This document shows positions 1 through 11,900 of a stretch of DNA of 64,000 nt, one piece after another. The DNA lies in NCBI GenBank assembly GCA_973895155.1, contig OZ316894.1:10974001-11038000 (forward strand), in the 5' to 3' direction. Below the pieces are notes generated by a model. The model worked only from the letters and a program-made list of their open reading frames with translations. It made no database searches and was not told where the DNA came from. How positions within the stretch are numbered: position 1 is the stretch's first letter; every line of letters starts with the position of its first letter. Origin of the DNA: Marsupella aquatica. Lineage: Eukaryota; Marchantiophyta. Both the position numbers and the translations under genes were made by a program.

Positions 1-2475
1 GTGGCCTTGTAAGTCGTCTTTAGCTTTCGCGATGGAGGTTGAATCTTGCGGTACATCAAGGGGAACTTGATCTTTGAATCATGGAACTGCTTGGTACTTT
101 CTCGCTTGCACAGAGAGACAGGGACTGTCATAGTCTTGATGATCTGGATGCAAGGGAACCGAACTCTATGACAAGAAGCCATCTCATCATACATCTGCTG
201 TGTGGTTGTTTAATGTGGTATCACGATATTTCTTGTACATGTTGGGATAACCTGTACAACTCTGATACCTCACCCAGATACCAAAGTTCTTAATTGTGGT
301 GGGCTTCTTTTCGAAGATCTGGTAGACACATTATTCAGCATTTGCTAACTTCGAAACTAGAAGGGTAACACATTAAACAACAGAGAAACTCACAACATCC
401 TCCTTTGGTCCTTCAGAGTCTGTACTTTGATTATGAAGTTTGACTGAGTTTCTGTTTACTGAAAGAATGTGACTGTGTAAGAGTTCCGTTTGGCAGTGGA
501 TTGGTTGAAGCACTTCATGCTAGTGTGTTGTCCACAGCTCTTCAACCAGCTTTCGTCTTCCTTGTCTTTCACCACTTACGATGACATCAATTCAGCTAAG
601 ACCATAGAAGGTTCCAAAGCATCTAACTTGTAAAATCGCATTCTGTTACATCAAGGACTAAGGTGTTGGGTGCCAAAGGAGACAGCACAACAAACACGCT
701 GAAAGACTTCAGGACTGGGTTCAACAAGGTAGTGAAGGTGCTTAGAGCCATAGTAAGTATGCATTCTGTATCTTTCTCTGTTGATGTGAGCTTGTGCATA
801 ATGGGAGTTGTAGTTGGCAAGAGTTCCAAATATGAATAGATCCAGAAGTATGTGATCATGTACTTGCTCTATAAAGTTCTGAAGATATAAGCATTTTCTG
901 TTAGACCAGGCAACTTGGGAGTTGGTAAGTGTCACCTGCATCTGAGGGGCTACACCGGGGCATCAGTGGAGGTTCACTTGCACAACACGACAACCAGTGA
1001 ATTTTCTCTCTGCTGCAACCTGCAAGGTGAGACTTTCGGTCTTTCTGGATGAAAAAACAGGAGTTTAATATGATTGATATACATGTTCGTCGAGAATATG
1101 GGTTTATCACCAAGCTCTTTGTCTTAGGAAACTCATAAACTCAGAATCAAATATGTACTATGCACGTTTCATGCTATGTGTATACTATGACCTGTAGTTG
1201 GAACCAAGACAATGAGTGGGAACTGATTAGTTTAGGTGGTTGCTGTTGGCGAGGCAAGTCGACCTCCTGCTCACCTTGCTCATCAAAGGACGTGAACAGA
1301 GGACATCACAACGAAAGCAACACTTATGGTGAGGACCCGCAACGCTGAACATGTGCGACTTGCACGCAAGGCAGAGATGTTGCGCCTTGAGTATGTCAGA
1401 CTTGGGATCCTTCCAGCCCAGTCTGCATGGTACTTTGAGTACCCTGTTGTTTCCAGGAACAACTACAGCCGGCCTCTACCTGCTTCAGTACCCTTCCCGA
1501 CATCCTTGGTATTTGTGTCTCTTGTACATGACCCGCCACAAATTAGGTGCCAAGGGTGTGTACACAGTTGCCAATATGACTGTCCTGCCTGTAGGGCTTC
1601 TGGCCCAGAATTGGATGACCGTTCTCTTGGATGCCGATTTTTGCACAGAGCACAATGTATCATCTGGAACCACTCGCCATCCTGCAGTGTGCCTGGTGAT
1701 GTCACTTGTCCTGCCCTCCCAGACCCCACCACCGGTGACTTTGGTGTCTACACATGTTTGGATCACATGCTCTAGAGGACCACTTGTCACACCGCATGCA
1801 CAGACCAGATACCATTGACCTATAGCTTAACACTCTGACTTCAACATAGAGGATATTTACTTAAAATTTTGATGTATGAGCAATTTTGGGTCCAGGGTTT
1901 AGGGTCAACAGTACATAACTTATATCCTATTATGCCTGCACTAAGCAAAATATCCTAATTTAAGAGGCTAGCAAACTCGCATAAAAGTCTCTATTGAAAG
2001 ACTGCTTTCATGACTGCTTTAACCTGGTGAACATTGCAACGTTGAATGAATTAATGGGCCATGTGATAATATGCAAAATGTGATTTATGCCTCACTTATT
2101 TGTCTCAGCCACTATCATAACCTATTTAGGATGTATAAATTTCAACCCTTATGACACTGCTTCATACCAATCCTCTTCGAAGAATGCCTGTTTTACATGT
2201 CACGACTATTGTATGTGATTCAAATGCATGAAATGTTGTTGCAGATCTCCTTTGGTGAATCATAGCCACAATTAAAATTGAGGTGTTGGTGGAGAAATTG
2301 TATTAGGGGATCAGTTTTGCGTGTGGGCTCAACATACCAAAAGTATGTGTGCTTCGCATCCTTGTGTGGCCATTCCAATTCATTGCAGTAGCAAATGCCT
2401 TTGTACCTTAAATGCTAAATATATTTTACTTTCTGTGTAGTCTGCTAAATTGTAGAGTCTATCTCATGCGCAGGC
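1..2475. other. No confident gene; presumed left part of the CACTA element
   Basis: I recognise no protein family in this stretch. Open frames at 1326-1775 and 1351-1818 overlap in different phases on the same strand and resemble nothing I know. From about 1860 to 2460 the DNA is AT-rich and stop-dense. It may be 5' flank, intron or untranslated sequence of the PHD gene that follows. Confidence 0.4.
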
Positions 2476-3158
2476 ATGGCACGGCCTAAAATTCAAGCCA
2501 AAAAGCGTGTGACAGAGGTGAGAAACACAGGTGTACTTGGGGCAGATGCTACTAACTTCTCTGCAAGTCAGATTTTCCAGAAGGCAGCTCATTGTTGTGC
2601 CATTTGTGACGATGGTGGGGGCCTGGTCATTTGTGAGGGCCCTTGCATGAGGCATTTCCACCTCAACCCGGAGTCTGACCTTGCTGCAGAAAACAACTGT
2701 CCAGGGGTGGGCCTCCCGTCAACACACCAGGGAGATTGGATGTGCACTGATTGTTTGGAGAAGCAGGCTAAGTGTGCACAATGTGGGAGTTGTTGGGGTC
2801 CTATGAGGGCTCTATTGATGCTGCAGCAAATGTTAGGAAATATCCAGACCGTTTTTGTGTGAGATTTTTCTATTTTGAGTGTTTGCCTGCTCATGCCACA
2901 GCTTGCCCACTTCATAGGTGCAAGGCATGTGGTGAGCATGATGATGACTACTGGACTGACATAGTCCACTGTGCTAGGTGTCCCACTATGTGGCACTATC
3001 ATTGCCTGAAAGATCATCAAGCAGAGGGTTATGCTTGTGACAGAGAAATCTATGATCACTCTGCACATGGTGTTGATCGATGGATATTTTATTGTCATCG
3101 CCATGCCATTGATCCTACCTCGCGCACTCCTGTGAGAGATCACATATCTTGGCTGTGA
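2476..3158 (+). pseudogene. EDM2-like PHD-finger protein fragment, frameshifted
   Basis: Two overlapping frames together give a run of PHD zinc fingers. The first (2476-2862) has CCAICDDGGGLVICEG, then CMRHFH and WMCTDCLEKQAKCAQC, a Cys4-His-Cys3 pattern. The second (2772-3158) carries CPLHRCKACGEH, then IVHCARCPTMWHYHCL, a second reader module. Order and spacing resemble the PHD array of the plant protein EDM2 (ENHANCED DOWNY MILDEW 2), which controls heterochromatic marks and transposon-containing genes; that comparison is from memory. The frames must join near 2784-2790, where one base seems lost or gained just after CAQCG. A very short intron is less likely. A GCAG acceptor-like site lies just before the first ATG, so earlier exons may exist. 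The second frame ends in TGA at 3156-3158. Confidence 0.6.
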
Positions 3159-3700
3159 AGCTAAACATTGTACATGCACAGTGCACCTGATGTGGATGTA
3201 CTATTTTTTGAGATTGCAGAGATTCCAATTTTGAAAAGGAGTTGGGTAGGTGAGTTTATATAGGCAGCACTTATCTTGTGCTCTGGCGTCAGTGGCTGGG
3301 TACATGCCTATACAAACTTATCCTTACAAGCCTTCTTGGAAGTATTTAGGCTGAGTGGTCATTTTCATAAACACTTTCATCAGACTGCTAAATTAAAACA
3401 GGACTTCTAAGTTGTAAGCGTATAAATTATCAGGCATGCAATTAATCAAATTGCCCTATAAGTTTATCATTGAATGTATCCTCCTTTACAACAAAATATG
3501 TATGTGCCATGACAAGTTGGTTGCACTTCATTTCACCACGGATATGGATTTTGTAGTATATATTCAAACAATGTCCTGCATCCGTGCAGGTGCCTAGTAC
3601 GTATTGTTCACATATCCCTTGTACCTATCAAAATCGGACCTGAGCACCAGTGGGCCAGATCAACTCAAAAGGCAGGAATTTTGTTGTCCTTGTATTGTCA
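3159..3700. other. Spacer between PHD and BRCT frames
   Basis: AT-rich, stop-dense sequence without a recognised domain. AG sites near 3590 and 3702 could serve as splice acceptors for the BRCT exon, so this may be an intron of one PHD-BRCT gene rather than intergenic DNA. Confidence 0.35.
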
Positions 3701-3702
3701 GG

Positions 3703-4623
3703 TGAACCCATTCTTCCAAAATTCACTGTCATCACGTAGGGTGTGTGTACATGGAGCCTGGTAAACGTAGAAAGTGTGACCACCCAGCAGTGTTTACAGG
3801 GGTCAGAGCGATTTTGGTCCATGGCCAGCATGGGTTGACCAAAGTGCATTGGCCAACTGTACAGAAATGATTCTCTGAGCTCCATGGCACTGTAGTTCAG
3901 GACATCACTCCAGAGACTACACATGTTGTTGCAGGGACATGGCTATCAGTGATAAAGAAGTGGTCATGGTCCTACATGAATTCTGCAATTACTAAGCAAG
4001 GCCTAAAAGTAGTTGAGGCCTCTTGGATCACAGATTCCATAGCACATAAGATTGTACAGGATACTGAGCAATATGAGTTGTGGGAGGATGAAGAAGCTAC
4101 TGCATCAGCTTGGGCTGAACAAGAAGTCTGGGAAGCAAAGGCACGGCTTGCTGATCTCCAATATGGACCTGTACTCAACAAAGGACAGAGCTCTACAAGG
4201 CTGAAGAGTATGTTGGCTGAGGAGACGAAGCAACCAACCCCCATTCTGAAAGGGCTGAGCATGGTATTTGTGGAGGCGGGAATTGGAGAGGTTAAGTGCA
4301 AAGTGTACAAGTCCACAGTGCTTGACCTAGGTGGGACAGTGGAGGAGAATATAACAGAGGACACCACTCATGTCATTACTAAGTCATATCCCAAAGCCTG
4401 CCGCAAGTTTGGGAAGGGAGACATTCGCTTTTATGTCATGTCCCATAATGTGTTTGTGGTTTCATATGCTTGGCTTGTGGAATCAGTAGCAGCTGGGAAG
4501 CGTCAAAACCCAATGGACTATGATCTTTTTGAGGCCTGGCCATGGAAGGGTCAGGATCCTTACAGAGAGGACTATGAGACAACAAGTGAGGAATGGGTCA
4601 TTAGCGATTCTGAATCAGAGTGA
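3703..4623 (+). pseudogene. Tandem-BRCT protein with one in-frame stop
   Basis: One frame runs from about 3703 to the TGA at 4621-4623 and is broken only by TGA at 3868-3870. It contains two BRCT phosphopeptide-binding repeats. The first (about 3766-4056) shows FTGVRAILV, then DITPETTHVVAGTWLSV and VVEASWITDS, the normal G, TTHVV and WI.DS anchor points. The second (about 4240-4545) shows LKGLSMVFVEAG, then LGGTVEENITEDTTHVITKS and VVSYAWLVESV. The C-terminus is acidic and tyrosine-rich. BRCT pairs usually act in DNA-damage or chromatin complexes; no partner can be named here. The stop sits where one C-to-T change in CGA (Arg) would create it. The frame lies between the PHD frames and TnpD, all on the plus strand, which suggests cargo or an extra transposon gene. 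Confidence 0.65.
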
Positions 4624-5056
4624 GGAGTAGTAGCATCAGTTTGGACACAAGTTTTTTTGTATAAATCAGATCATTGAAATAAATGTGATCTTTGAACTAA
4701 TGTACCTTGTTATGGTTGGTGGCAGTTGGGCTTATTTTACTGTTGGCGGATTGTTGTTTCCTGCTGCCTGGGGGTGTCACTGTAAACGTACATGCAGAGG
4801 CGGTACATTTGAGGACAGCGGAGGAGGTGGTGACACCCTCCAACATTTAGGAATTTTGTGTCATTCACTTGACAATAGGTACACTACTTGCGAACCTGTT
4901 TTTTTCTTTTGGGGTGGTTTAGGGTTTGTGAGAATTTAGTACACGTTATGTTAACTCTTTTGGCAGATACAATCAGGGATATATGGAACACAAATACCAC
5001 CATTAGGCATCCTTGTTCACTGCTGTCCATGACTGCAGAGCTCCCAGCCTGTTACA
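4624..5056. other. Spacer between BRCT frame and TnpD
   Basis: No recognised domain. A lone CACTACTTGCG at about 4871 was checked as a possible CACTA left end and does not match the right terminus. Confidence 0.4.
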
Positions 5057-6884
5057 ATGCACCCTGGTCACCACCCTCCCCAGACCCAGCCCAGGGCACA
5101 GGCACTGCCTTTGCATCATCCCACAAGGATATCACGCCATGATAATAAGCTTTGGCAGCGTGAAAGGTTACGAACCAGACTTTCAGGAGCCAGTAGGATG
5201 AGATGTCCTTGTGCAATCTGCCAAGGATCCCGTACCAGGGGTCTGAATGAGGTTTGGCGGCATATCGCGGTTCATGGAAGAGATCCACGACATCGAGTTT
5301 GGAATGATCCTGCAGAGGAAGATTCTTCCGACGAGAAGTGGAGGTTAGAATTTGATGCTGCCAATGCTGCAAGACGAGCAAGTGAGGTTCTGCCTGGTGC
5401 ATTTGAAAATGTTGTAGCTGGTCTCTGTACGTGGGTTGTCAGCTCTCCAACGGGATGGTGCTCAGGCAGCACCACGTGACGAAGGAATTCATGTGGAAGA
5501 GATGGTGAGAGACATCTTCCAAGACTTGGATGCATTTCATGATGGGCTGGACAACAAAGAGGATACGGCTGCAGATGCAAGTGTGCCCCCTGTCGAAGAG
5601 CCTCTTGATGAGTTTGAGATAGGGCAGGAAACCCCTGGGCATGATGGGATGTTTGGCTCTCCCCTGCAAATACAGGAAGGCAGGAAGTCTTTGTACCCCG
5701 GTAGCAAATGTTCTAAACTGGGATTTGTCATCATGTTCCTGAACATTTGCGGCAACCACAATGTCCCCAACATTTTGGTTTATGAGTTGTTGGCATTCTT
5801 GCGAACAACTGTGCTACCAGATGGTAATATTTTGCCCAAGAACATGTACGAAGCAAAAAGATGCATATCTAATCTTGGATTGAACTATGATTCAATCCAT
5901 GCCTGTCCTGATGGGCATGTTCTTTTCAGAAAGGAGTATAAAGAATCGTTGATATGCCCTAAGTGTGGGAAGCACAGGTATCGGAACTCAGGAAAGTCTA
6001 TGGTTCCCGCCAAGGTACTTCGTCATTTTCCACTCATTCCCAGACTTCAGCGGATGTTCAGAAGCCGTGCCATCTCGGAGATGATGACTTGGGCAACTGA
6101 CAAGAAAAGTGATGATGGGCTACAACGACATGCTGCAGATTCAAGGCAATGGAAACTCATAGATGAGATGTATCCCGAATTTGCTGCTGAGCCAAGGAAT
6201 GTCAGACTTGGGCTGTCATTGGATGGGGTAAACCCATTTGGAGACAAGAACAACAAATTTTCGTGCTGTCCTGTAACTATTTTGAATTATAACCTTCCTC
6301 CTTGGATGACTACAAAGCGATTTTTTATTCTGATGGTCCTACTGATACCAGGGCCAGACAGTGCTGTATCTGCCAACATAGATGTGTTTCTGGCTCCCCT
6401 AGTGGAGGAATTGAGAAAGCTTTGGGAGGAAGGAGTTCTCACATATGATGTCCTACAGAGGCTTGGGAGGTTAAACCCATTCATCCTTAGAGCCATTGTC
6501 ATTCTGACTATAGCTGACTACCCAGCCCATGGGATGATATCAGGCCAAACAACAAAAGGATATTGTGCTTGTACTATCTGTGGGCGCAATGTCACCAGTG
6601 AGTACTCCAGAGCCCTGCAGAAAGTGATATACATGGGCCATCGTCGTTGTCTGAAGGCAGATCACCCTTACAGAGAAAGACAGGCACTGATTGCACACTT
6701 TGGCAATGAGATTGAGCAACGTGGACCCCCGGCACGAGTGACCAAAGAGGAGATCAGGCAGTGGGGAGCACTGAGGGATGACTATATCAAACGAGGGGGC
6801 AGGGAAGATGGAGTGAGTGATCCAATAAAGCGATATGGTGTAAAAAGACTGAGCATATTGGACTTGGAGCTCAAGTACTGGAGG

Positions 6885-7007
6885 GTAAGCCTCTTGGAGT
6901 TGATGCTAATTGGGATACATGTTTTGGTTCAGAGCATGTGCATTCATTTCGAAGAGAGAGACTAAACTTGAGGCATTTCCTGACGCTTTTGCATTGCAAC
7001 GATGCAG
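6885..7007 (+). other. Intron 1 of TnpD
   Basis: The donor GTAAGC follows codons for YWR and the acceptor GATGCAG precedes GAG-TTT-GGG. Splicing yields an unbroken phase-0 junction leading into NIDVMHIEKN, a conserved TnpD segment. Read unspliced, the frame stops at 6963-6965. Confidence 0.8.
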
Positions 7008-7909
7008 GAGTTTGGGCCAAGCAAACATAACATTGATGTTATGCACATTGAAAAGAATATTTGTGAGAGTCTACTCAGATTCTTGTGTGGAGAGAAAGAC
7101 ACTGGTTCAGTGAGATTGGATCTTGAACAGAGGAGAATGAAACCCCATCTTTGGTTGAGGCCACATGCCCACAGAGCTGATGTGCTCTTGAAGTACCAAG
7201 CGCCCTATGTTCTGACAGACACAGAGTGGGAACTATTTGTGCAGAGGTTGAGTTCTTTGAAGGTTTCTTCAAACTATGGCAGTGCTTTCAAGAAGCATAT
7301 CATGACTAGAAAGCTTGGTAGTATGAAAAGCCATGACTACCATATGTTGATGCAACAGGTGTTGCCTTTATGCCTGAGGGGCCTGTTGCAGAAGCCTGTT
7401 CGTACTGTGATCATGCGACTCAGTGATGTGTTTCGTCGTATTTGTGTGAAGGTTTGGGATGAAACACACTTCCCACAACTGACAGAAGATGTCGCTTAGG
7501 TGCTGTGTGACCTGGAGATTTATTTTCCTCCCGCATTTTTTGATGTCATGACCCACCTACTTGTCCATGTTGTGGAAGAGCTACACCAATTTGGGCCTGT
7601 GAGTGCTCGTTGGTTGTACCCTTTGGAACGGTACATGAAGCTACTCAAAGGTCACGTGAGAACATATTACAAACCTGAAGCAAGCATGGCTAAAGGTTAC
7701 ATCAAGGATGAGACTCTGGGATTTCTGACCGAATACATAGCACAATATGAGCATGTGAAGACCAGGGTGTGGAATTCTGATGAGGAGGAAGGGGTGATAG
7801 GTGAAGTACTGGAAGGGGCTGTAACCACAAAGAACCTGACCATATCTATGAGAGACTTGGCACATGACTTTGTATTGCACAACACTGTGGTGATGGAACC
7901 CTGGATACA

Positions 7910-8026
7910 GTGAGTGCATACATGTGCTATAATCCAGTTCATGAGCTTAAATGTTGTGTTCGTGTGGTTTTCTCCTTCAGCCTGTTCATGTTTACCCAAG
8001 CTAATGCTGTGTGGTTGTTCGTTCAG
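7910..8026 (+). other. Intron 2 of TnpD
   Basis: Donor GTGAGT and acceptor TTCAG. A phase-2 junction completes a Gln codon and continues into EYESLKAAHPTAG, linking DUF4218 to DUF4216. Confidence 0.75.
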
Positions 8027-8792
8027 GGAGTATGAGTCATTGAAGGCGGCCCATCCCACTGCAGGAACAACTTTTCCAGGTTTCATGGAGTGGATCAGAG
8101 TGGCAATTAGAGAGCATCACGAGACCCACCCAGACATGGATGCAGATGTTTACCTACTGTCTAATGCCCCTAGCCTGAAAGTGAAGACTTACAAACGGAT
8201 GAGAGCATATGGGAATCACTTCCGAGTGAAGGATGGTGACAGTGCCTACAGGGTGACGAATGACTGCGGGCTCATCACTGTATTTGAGCAACAGAGCCAC
8301 AATCACGACAGGGCCTGGATGGAGATGGGATATGTGGGAGAATTAGTTGACATATGGGCTCTAGACTATGGGGCGGTGTCCAGTCCTGTGATTCTTATGA
8401 AAGGTTCATGGGTGCGGCAGGATTGGCTTGGTAACAGGGCTACCATGAAGAGAGACAACGACGGTTTCTTGCTGGCCAATTTCAGAGGGAAATTGCCCGA
8501 ATGGTCTGAGCCATTTGTGTTTCCTAGTCAGGTGGAGCAAGCTTTCTTCCTGGATGTGGAAGACTCCCCAGGTTGGCGTGTAGTGTGTCATAAACAGGCC
8601 AGGCAACGTCGGATGGAAGGATCAAACCTTGAGTTTCATTTACACTCTCATAGTGCCTTTGATCGTCGGCGTTCAGACCAAGTGCCTGTAGTTCATGATA
8701 GCGGGGACTTCATTCCTGTGACAAGGGTAGATGCATTTGCTGAAGGAGGCGAATTCAGAGATGCAGATGCCAACAGTGTGCCTGTGCCATGA

Positions 8793-8948
8793 GTAATGTG
8801 AATTGTTTGCATGGACATTAGTGAGGGGAAGGATGTGTAATAAAGTAATTCTGAAGCAACACAGATGTATGGATGGATGCCTGGTGATTGTGGTTGCATT
8901 GTGTTATACGGGGTGACCATAGATGACATGTTTTTGTGGTCCAGTAGG
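8793..8948. other. Spacer between TnpD and TnpA-like gene
   Basis: A spacer of about 156 bases after the TnpD stop. It contains an AATAAAG-like signal near 8840 that could polyadenylate TnpD. A longer alternative first exon of the next gene could start at the ATG at 8865. Confidence 0.35.
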
Positions 8949-11900
8949 ATGGAACAGAGTGACACAGAGATGTGTGAGTATGAAAGGAAAGCTATGGAAC
9001 AACGAGCATACGTGAAAGCCAAAATCGCAGAACTGGATCTGGAAAAGGATGTGGCTGAATTGTAAGGGAACGATTCTCAACTACACCCCTCCGCTGAGTT
9101 TGTGTGACATGAATAGTTCAATGTGGCACTGAAATTGTGACTGTATTCTCATATTGGAATGTCGCAGAGCCACAACATTTTCAAAGAAACAAAAGGAGTA
9201 CGCAAGAAGGGTGACCAGCACTATCTCTGGGCTTGTGCGTCGGAGTGATAGGTTGAGCAAGAAGGTCGTACCTACAATGGCAGAATGTGGAGATGACATT
9301 GATGCTGCACAGGTGGGTGCAGACACTAGACAAGAAGATGCAGATGATGAGTATTTTCCAGAGGAAATGGATGAGGATGGGGGTTATGAAGATGAATACA
9401 TTGCAGAGCAGCCCCAAAAGAAACATGTAAGGAGTTTTCCCAACAAGGTTTTGAGTTAAAAACTCTTGTTTAGAGGTTTCATATGTTCAGTACTACACAT
9501 ATGTACCTTGCTTAGTTCCTGACATTGTAGTTGGTGATGTGATGCAGCGTCCTGCCAGTTCTATTTTGCCTTCGAAGCCTGTGCATGCACCATACCAGCA
9601 GGGGGGGCTGACCTCTGATCAAGGTTGGCGAGGTGGTAGTAGTGGTAGATCCCAGGCTGGTGCCCAATACTATGGCAGGGGGCAAGCTCTAGGTTATGCC
9701 CGTGGTAGAGGCAGAGCAGGTCCAAACCCACAATCTCGTGGGTATGGACGTCCACCTTAACCATGGGGATGTGAGTATATATCTATATGCCAGTTCTTTG
9801 TGAAGGCATGGCACTCCTGAATTTCAGACTGCATATCAATTTTTGACATTGTTTGGGATGTATTGGATTCAGACAACATGAAATTCTGTCCACCTGCCAT
9901 TGCATGCAGATTCTGCCCAACCTGATTGGGCAAATGCTAGTAATGATCAGTTCCAATGTCCACAAGGACAGACATGGGTTGAACCAGGTTGGGAGGATGG
10001 TGGTGGGTCGTGGAATGAACAAGGTTGGGAAGGTGGTGAAGGTAATTGGCAGGGATATCAAAATTCAGTACCTACAAACGTTGGAAGAGGAGCAGGTAAT
10101 GTCTGATCTTGTCAGCAATGGAAGAACTCATTATATGTGGAGTCCATTCACGTGGGGGGGACTCTGCACATGTATAATGATAGAAAATGTATGTGTGCAG
10201 GTTGGACAGTCGAACCATCGACTCAAGTATTCACTAATGCCCCTATGCAGATGCAGCACGGAAGGGGGACAGGTATGTCGGTGAATGTTCAGTTGTTTTC
10301 CTACAGTTTGTACTTAGTTTTCAGTACATATGTTTGCACACACATACCTAGAAAGTGACATCATCCGGCCCCTGTACTAGGCTGGACAGGTGGTCCAGGG
10401 TCGCAACAATTTTAGAGTGCAGTCCCTGCACAGGCATCTACAGGCAGAGCTACAAGTATGTACGTTTGAAGAATTTTTCTTGAAGTGAAGCATTGAATGT
10501 TGCCGTCATCCATTCTGCTATATGTAGTTCTCAAGCATGAATGGCATTGTATTTTCCCAGGTGGCTTCAGAACCCCAGGTAGGGTGAATGAAGGGGTGGC
10601 CAATACAACGCCCAGTACTACCGAGAGCAGTGCACGAGGGGAGGTGACAAAGAAAGGGAACGTAAAGTTGAATGAGAGACAATGGGTGGATGCTGAGTGT
10701 CCTCGCAAGAACCGATGGCATGCTGATTTGAAAGCTGAAGTATTGCGTTGGTTAGATGTGAGTGTTATTAATTTTAAAAAACAGCATCCAAAAGATTGGA
10801 AGACTGTATGTGAAAATGTTGTTGCCAAATGGAATTATGTGGGCAGTGATGATGGCATGGACATAGGTTGCCTAGAGAGTACAGCAGGTAAAATTATCAA
10901 GCAAGAGAGGTGGAGAATGCATAAGGCTTGGAAGGAAGGTGGGGAGAAGCCAGATATGCCTCCACCAGCCAGTTGTGATGATAAAGTGTGGGCAAGGTTA
11001 GTAGCTTATTTTGTAACAGATGCTTCAAAAAAGAAGAGTTCACAGATGACCGAGGCCAGGTTGAGTGTTCAGAACCCTAATCTGACAGGAAGGACCGGCA
11101 CTGCACCGATAGCTAAACGTTTGGTAAGAATGAATGGCCTAGCTATGTAATTTATGCTACGCTATGTACTGTTTTTTAGTGTAAAGCCATATATGTAAAC
11201 TTTGTTTTTTAGTGTACGTTCCCTGAATATTGATCGATAACTTGTGTTTGTCATGCATGTGCAGAAAGCCCAATTGGGGCAAAGCCCTTCAAAAGAAGAG
11301 TTGAGGGCTGAAATTGTGAACACCCGGGCTCAAGAGGGTGCATCTGAATCCTCCAAGCATGTAAGTTATATGAGTTCTGATTGGTAATTGAATGACCTGC
11401 GTTGAATTTCAGGTGTACACTGTATATAACATTGATTGTGCATATATTGCCCAACATTTCATATGGAGTGATTGAACCTATACCCCTGTGTCATGTAGGG
11501 AGGTGGATCTTCACTTACAGAGATAAGTGGTCGTTTGAAGGCTGTCAAAACATGTCTTCCAGAGATCAATGAACGTTTGAATTCATTGACTGACTTGTTC
11601 CATGTGAACTTCAAGACATTAATGGAAGCTGTTGTGTCGGTGAGAGATAAAATTGATTCCAATTCTGCAAGAGTTCCACCATCACCACTTGAGGTGGCAA
11701 AGTCGATGCACTCTTCTGGCATGCCAACGACATGTAGGCTTGAAGGTAAGGCCTTTACAACTGTGTGGGATATGATTATTAAATGTATAGTTTGAATTGA
11801 CATTGTTTGTTGAATGTGTTATTTTCAGTAACATATATTGTGGTTGTTGTGTCCATAGAGAATAAGACAGGTGCTACAGAGAAGAAGTATGAGAACCTGG

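Larger units (their letters stand above)
5057..8792 (+). pseudogene. tnpD: TnpD-type CACTA transposase (Transposase_21)
   Basis: This is the catalytic transposase of the element. In order it has a Transpos_assoc zinc finger (RMRCPCAICQG, then WRHIAVHGRDP; 5199-5290), the Transposase_21 core (5690-6884: LYPGSKCSKLGF, VPAKVLRHFPLIPRLQRMF, VRLGLSLDGVNPFGD, NLPPWM, LLIPGPDS, ADYPAHGMISGQTTKG), the NIDVMHIEKNICESLL segment (from 7008), DUF4218 (7503-7909) and DUF4216 (8027-8792). Two clean GT-AG introns join the exons in frame: 6885-7007 (phase 0) and 7910-8026 (phase 2). The exons end at 6884 and 7909 and resume at 7008 and 8027. Two lesions remain. A one-base shift near 5425 separates the zinc finger from the core, and an in-frame TAG at 7497-7499 lies just before DUF4218. 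Both suggest an inactive copy. The first exon's start is uncertain. Confidence 0.85.

Noticed and set aside
623-1113. Overlapping minus-strand genes at the left edge
   Set aside because: Three short frames in different phases with no recognised domain or splice logic.
3628-3924. Minus-strand 98-codon gene
   Set aside because: It is the shadow of the plus-strand BRCT frame, which has clear family motifs.
4865-4885. CACTACTTGCG as the CACTA left terminus
   Set aside because: It does not match the right terminus CACTAGAAGAATCC beyond the first five bases and has no CTT before it or GTGAC cluster after it.
6910-7113. Separate small gene after the TnpD first exon
   Set aside because: It spans the GT-AG intron 6885-7007 in the wrong phase; splicing gives the conserved TnpD sequence.
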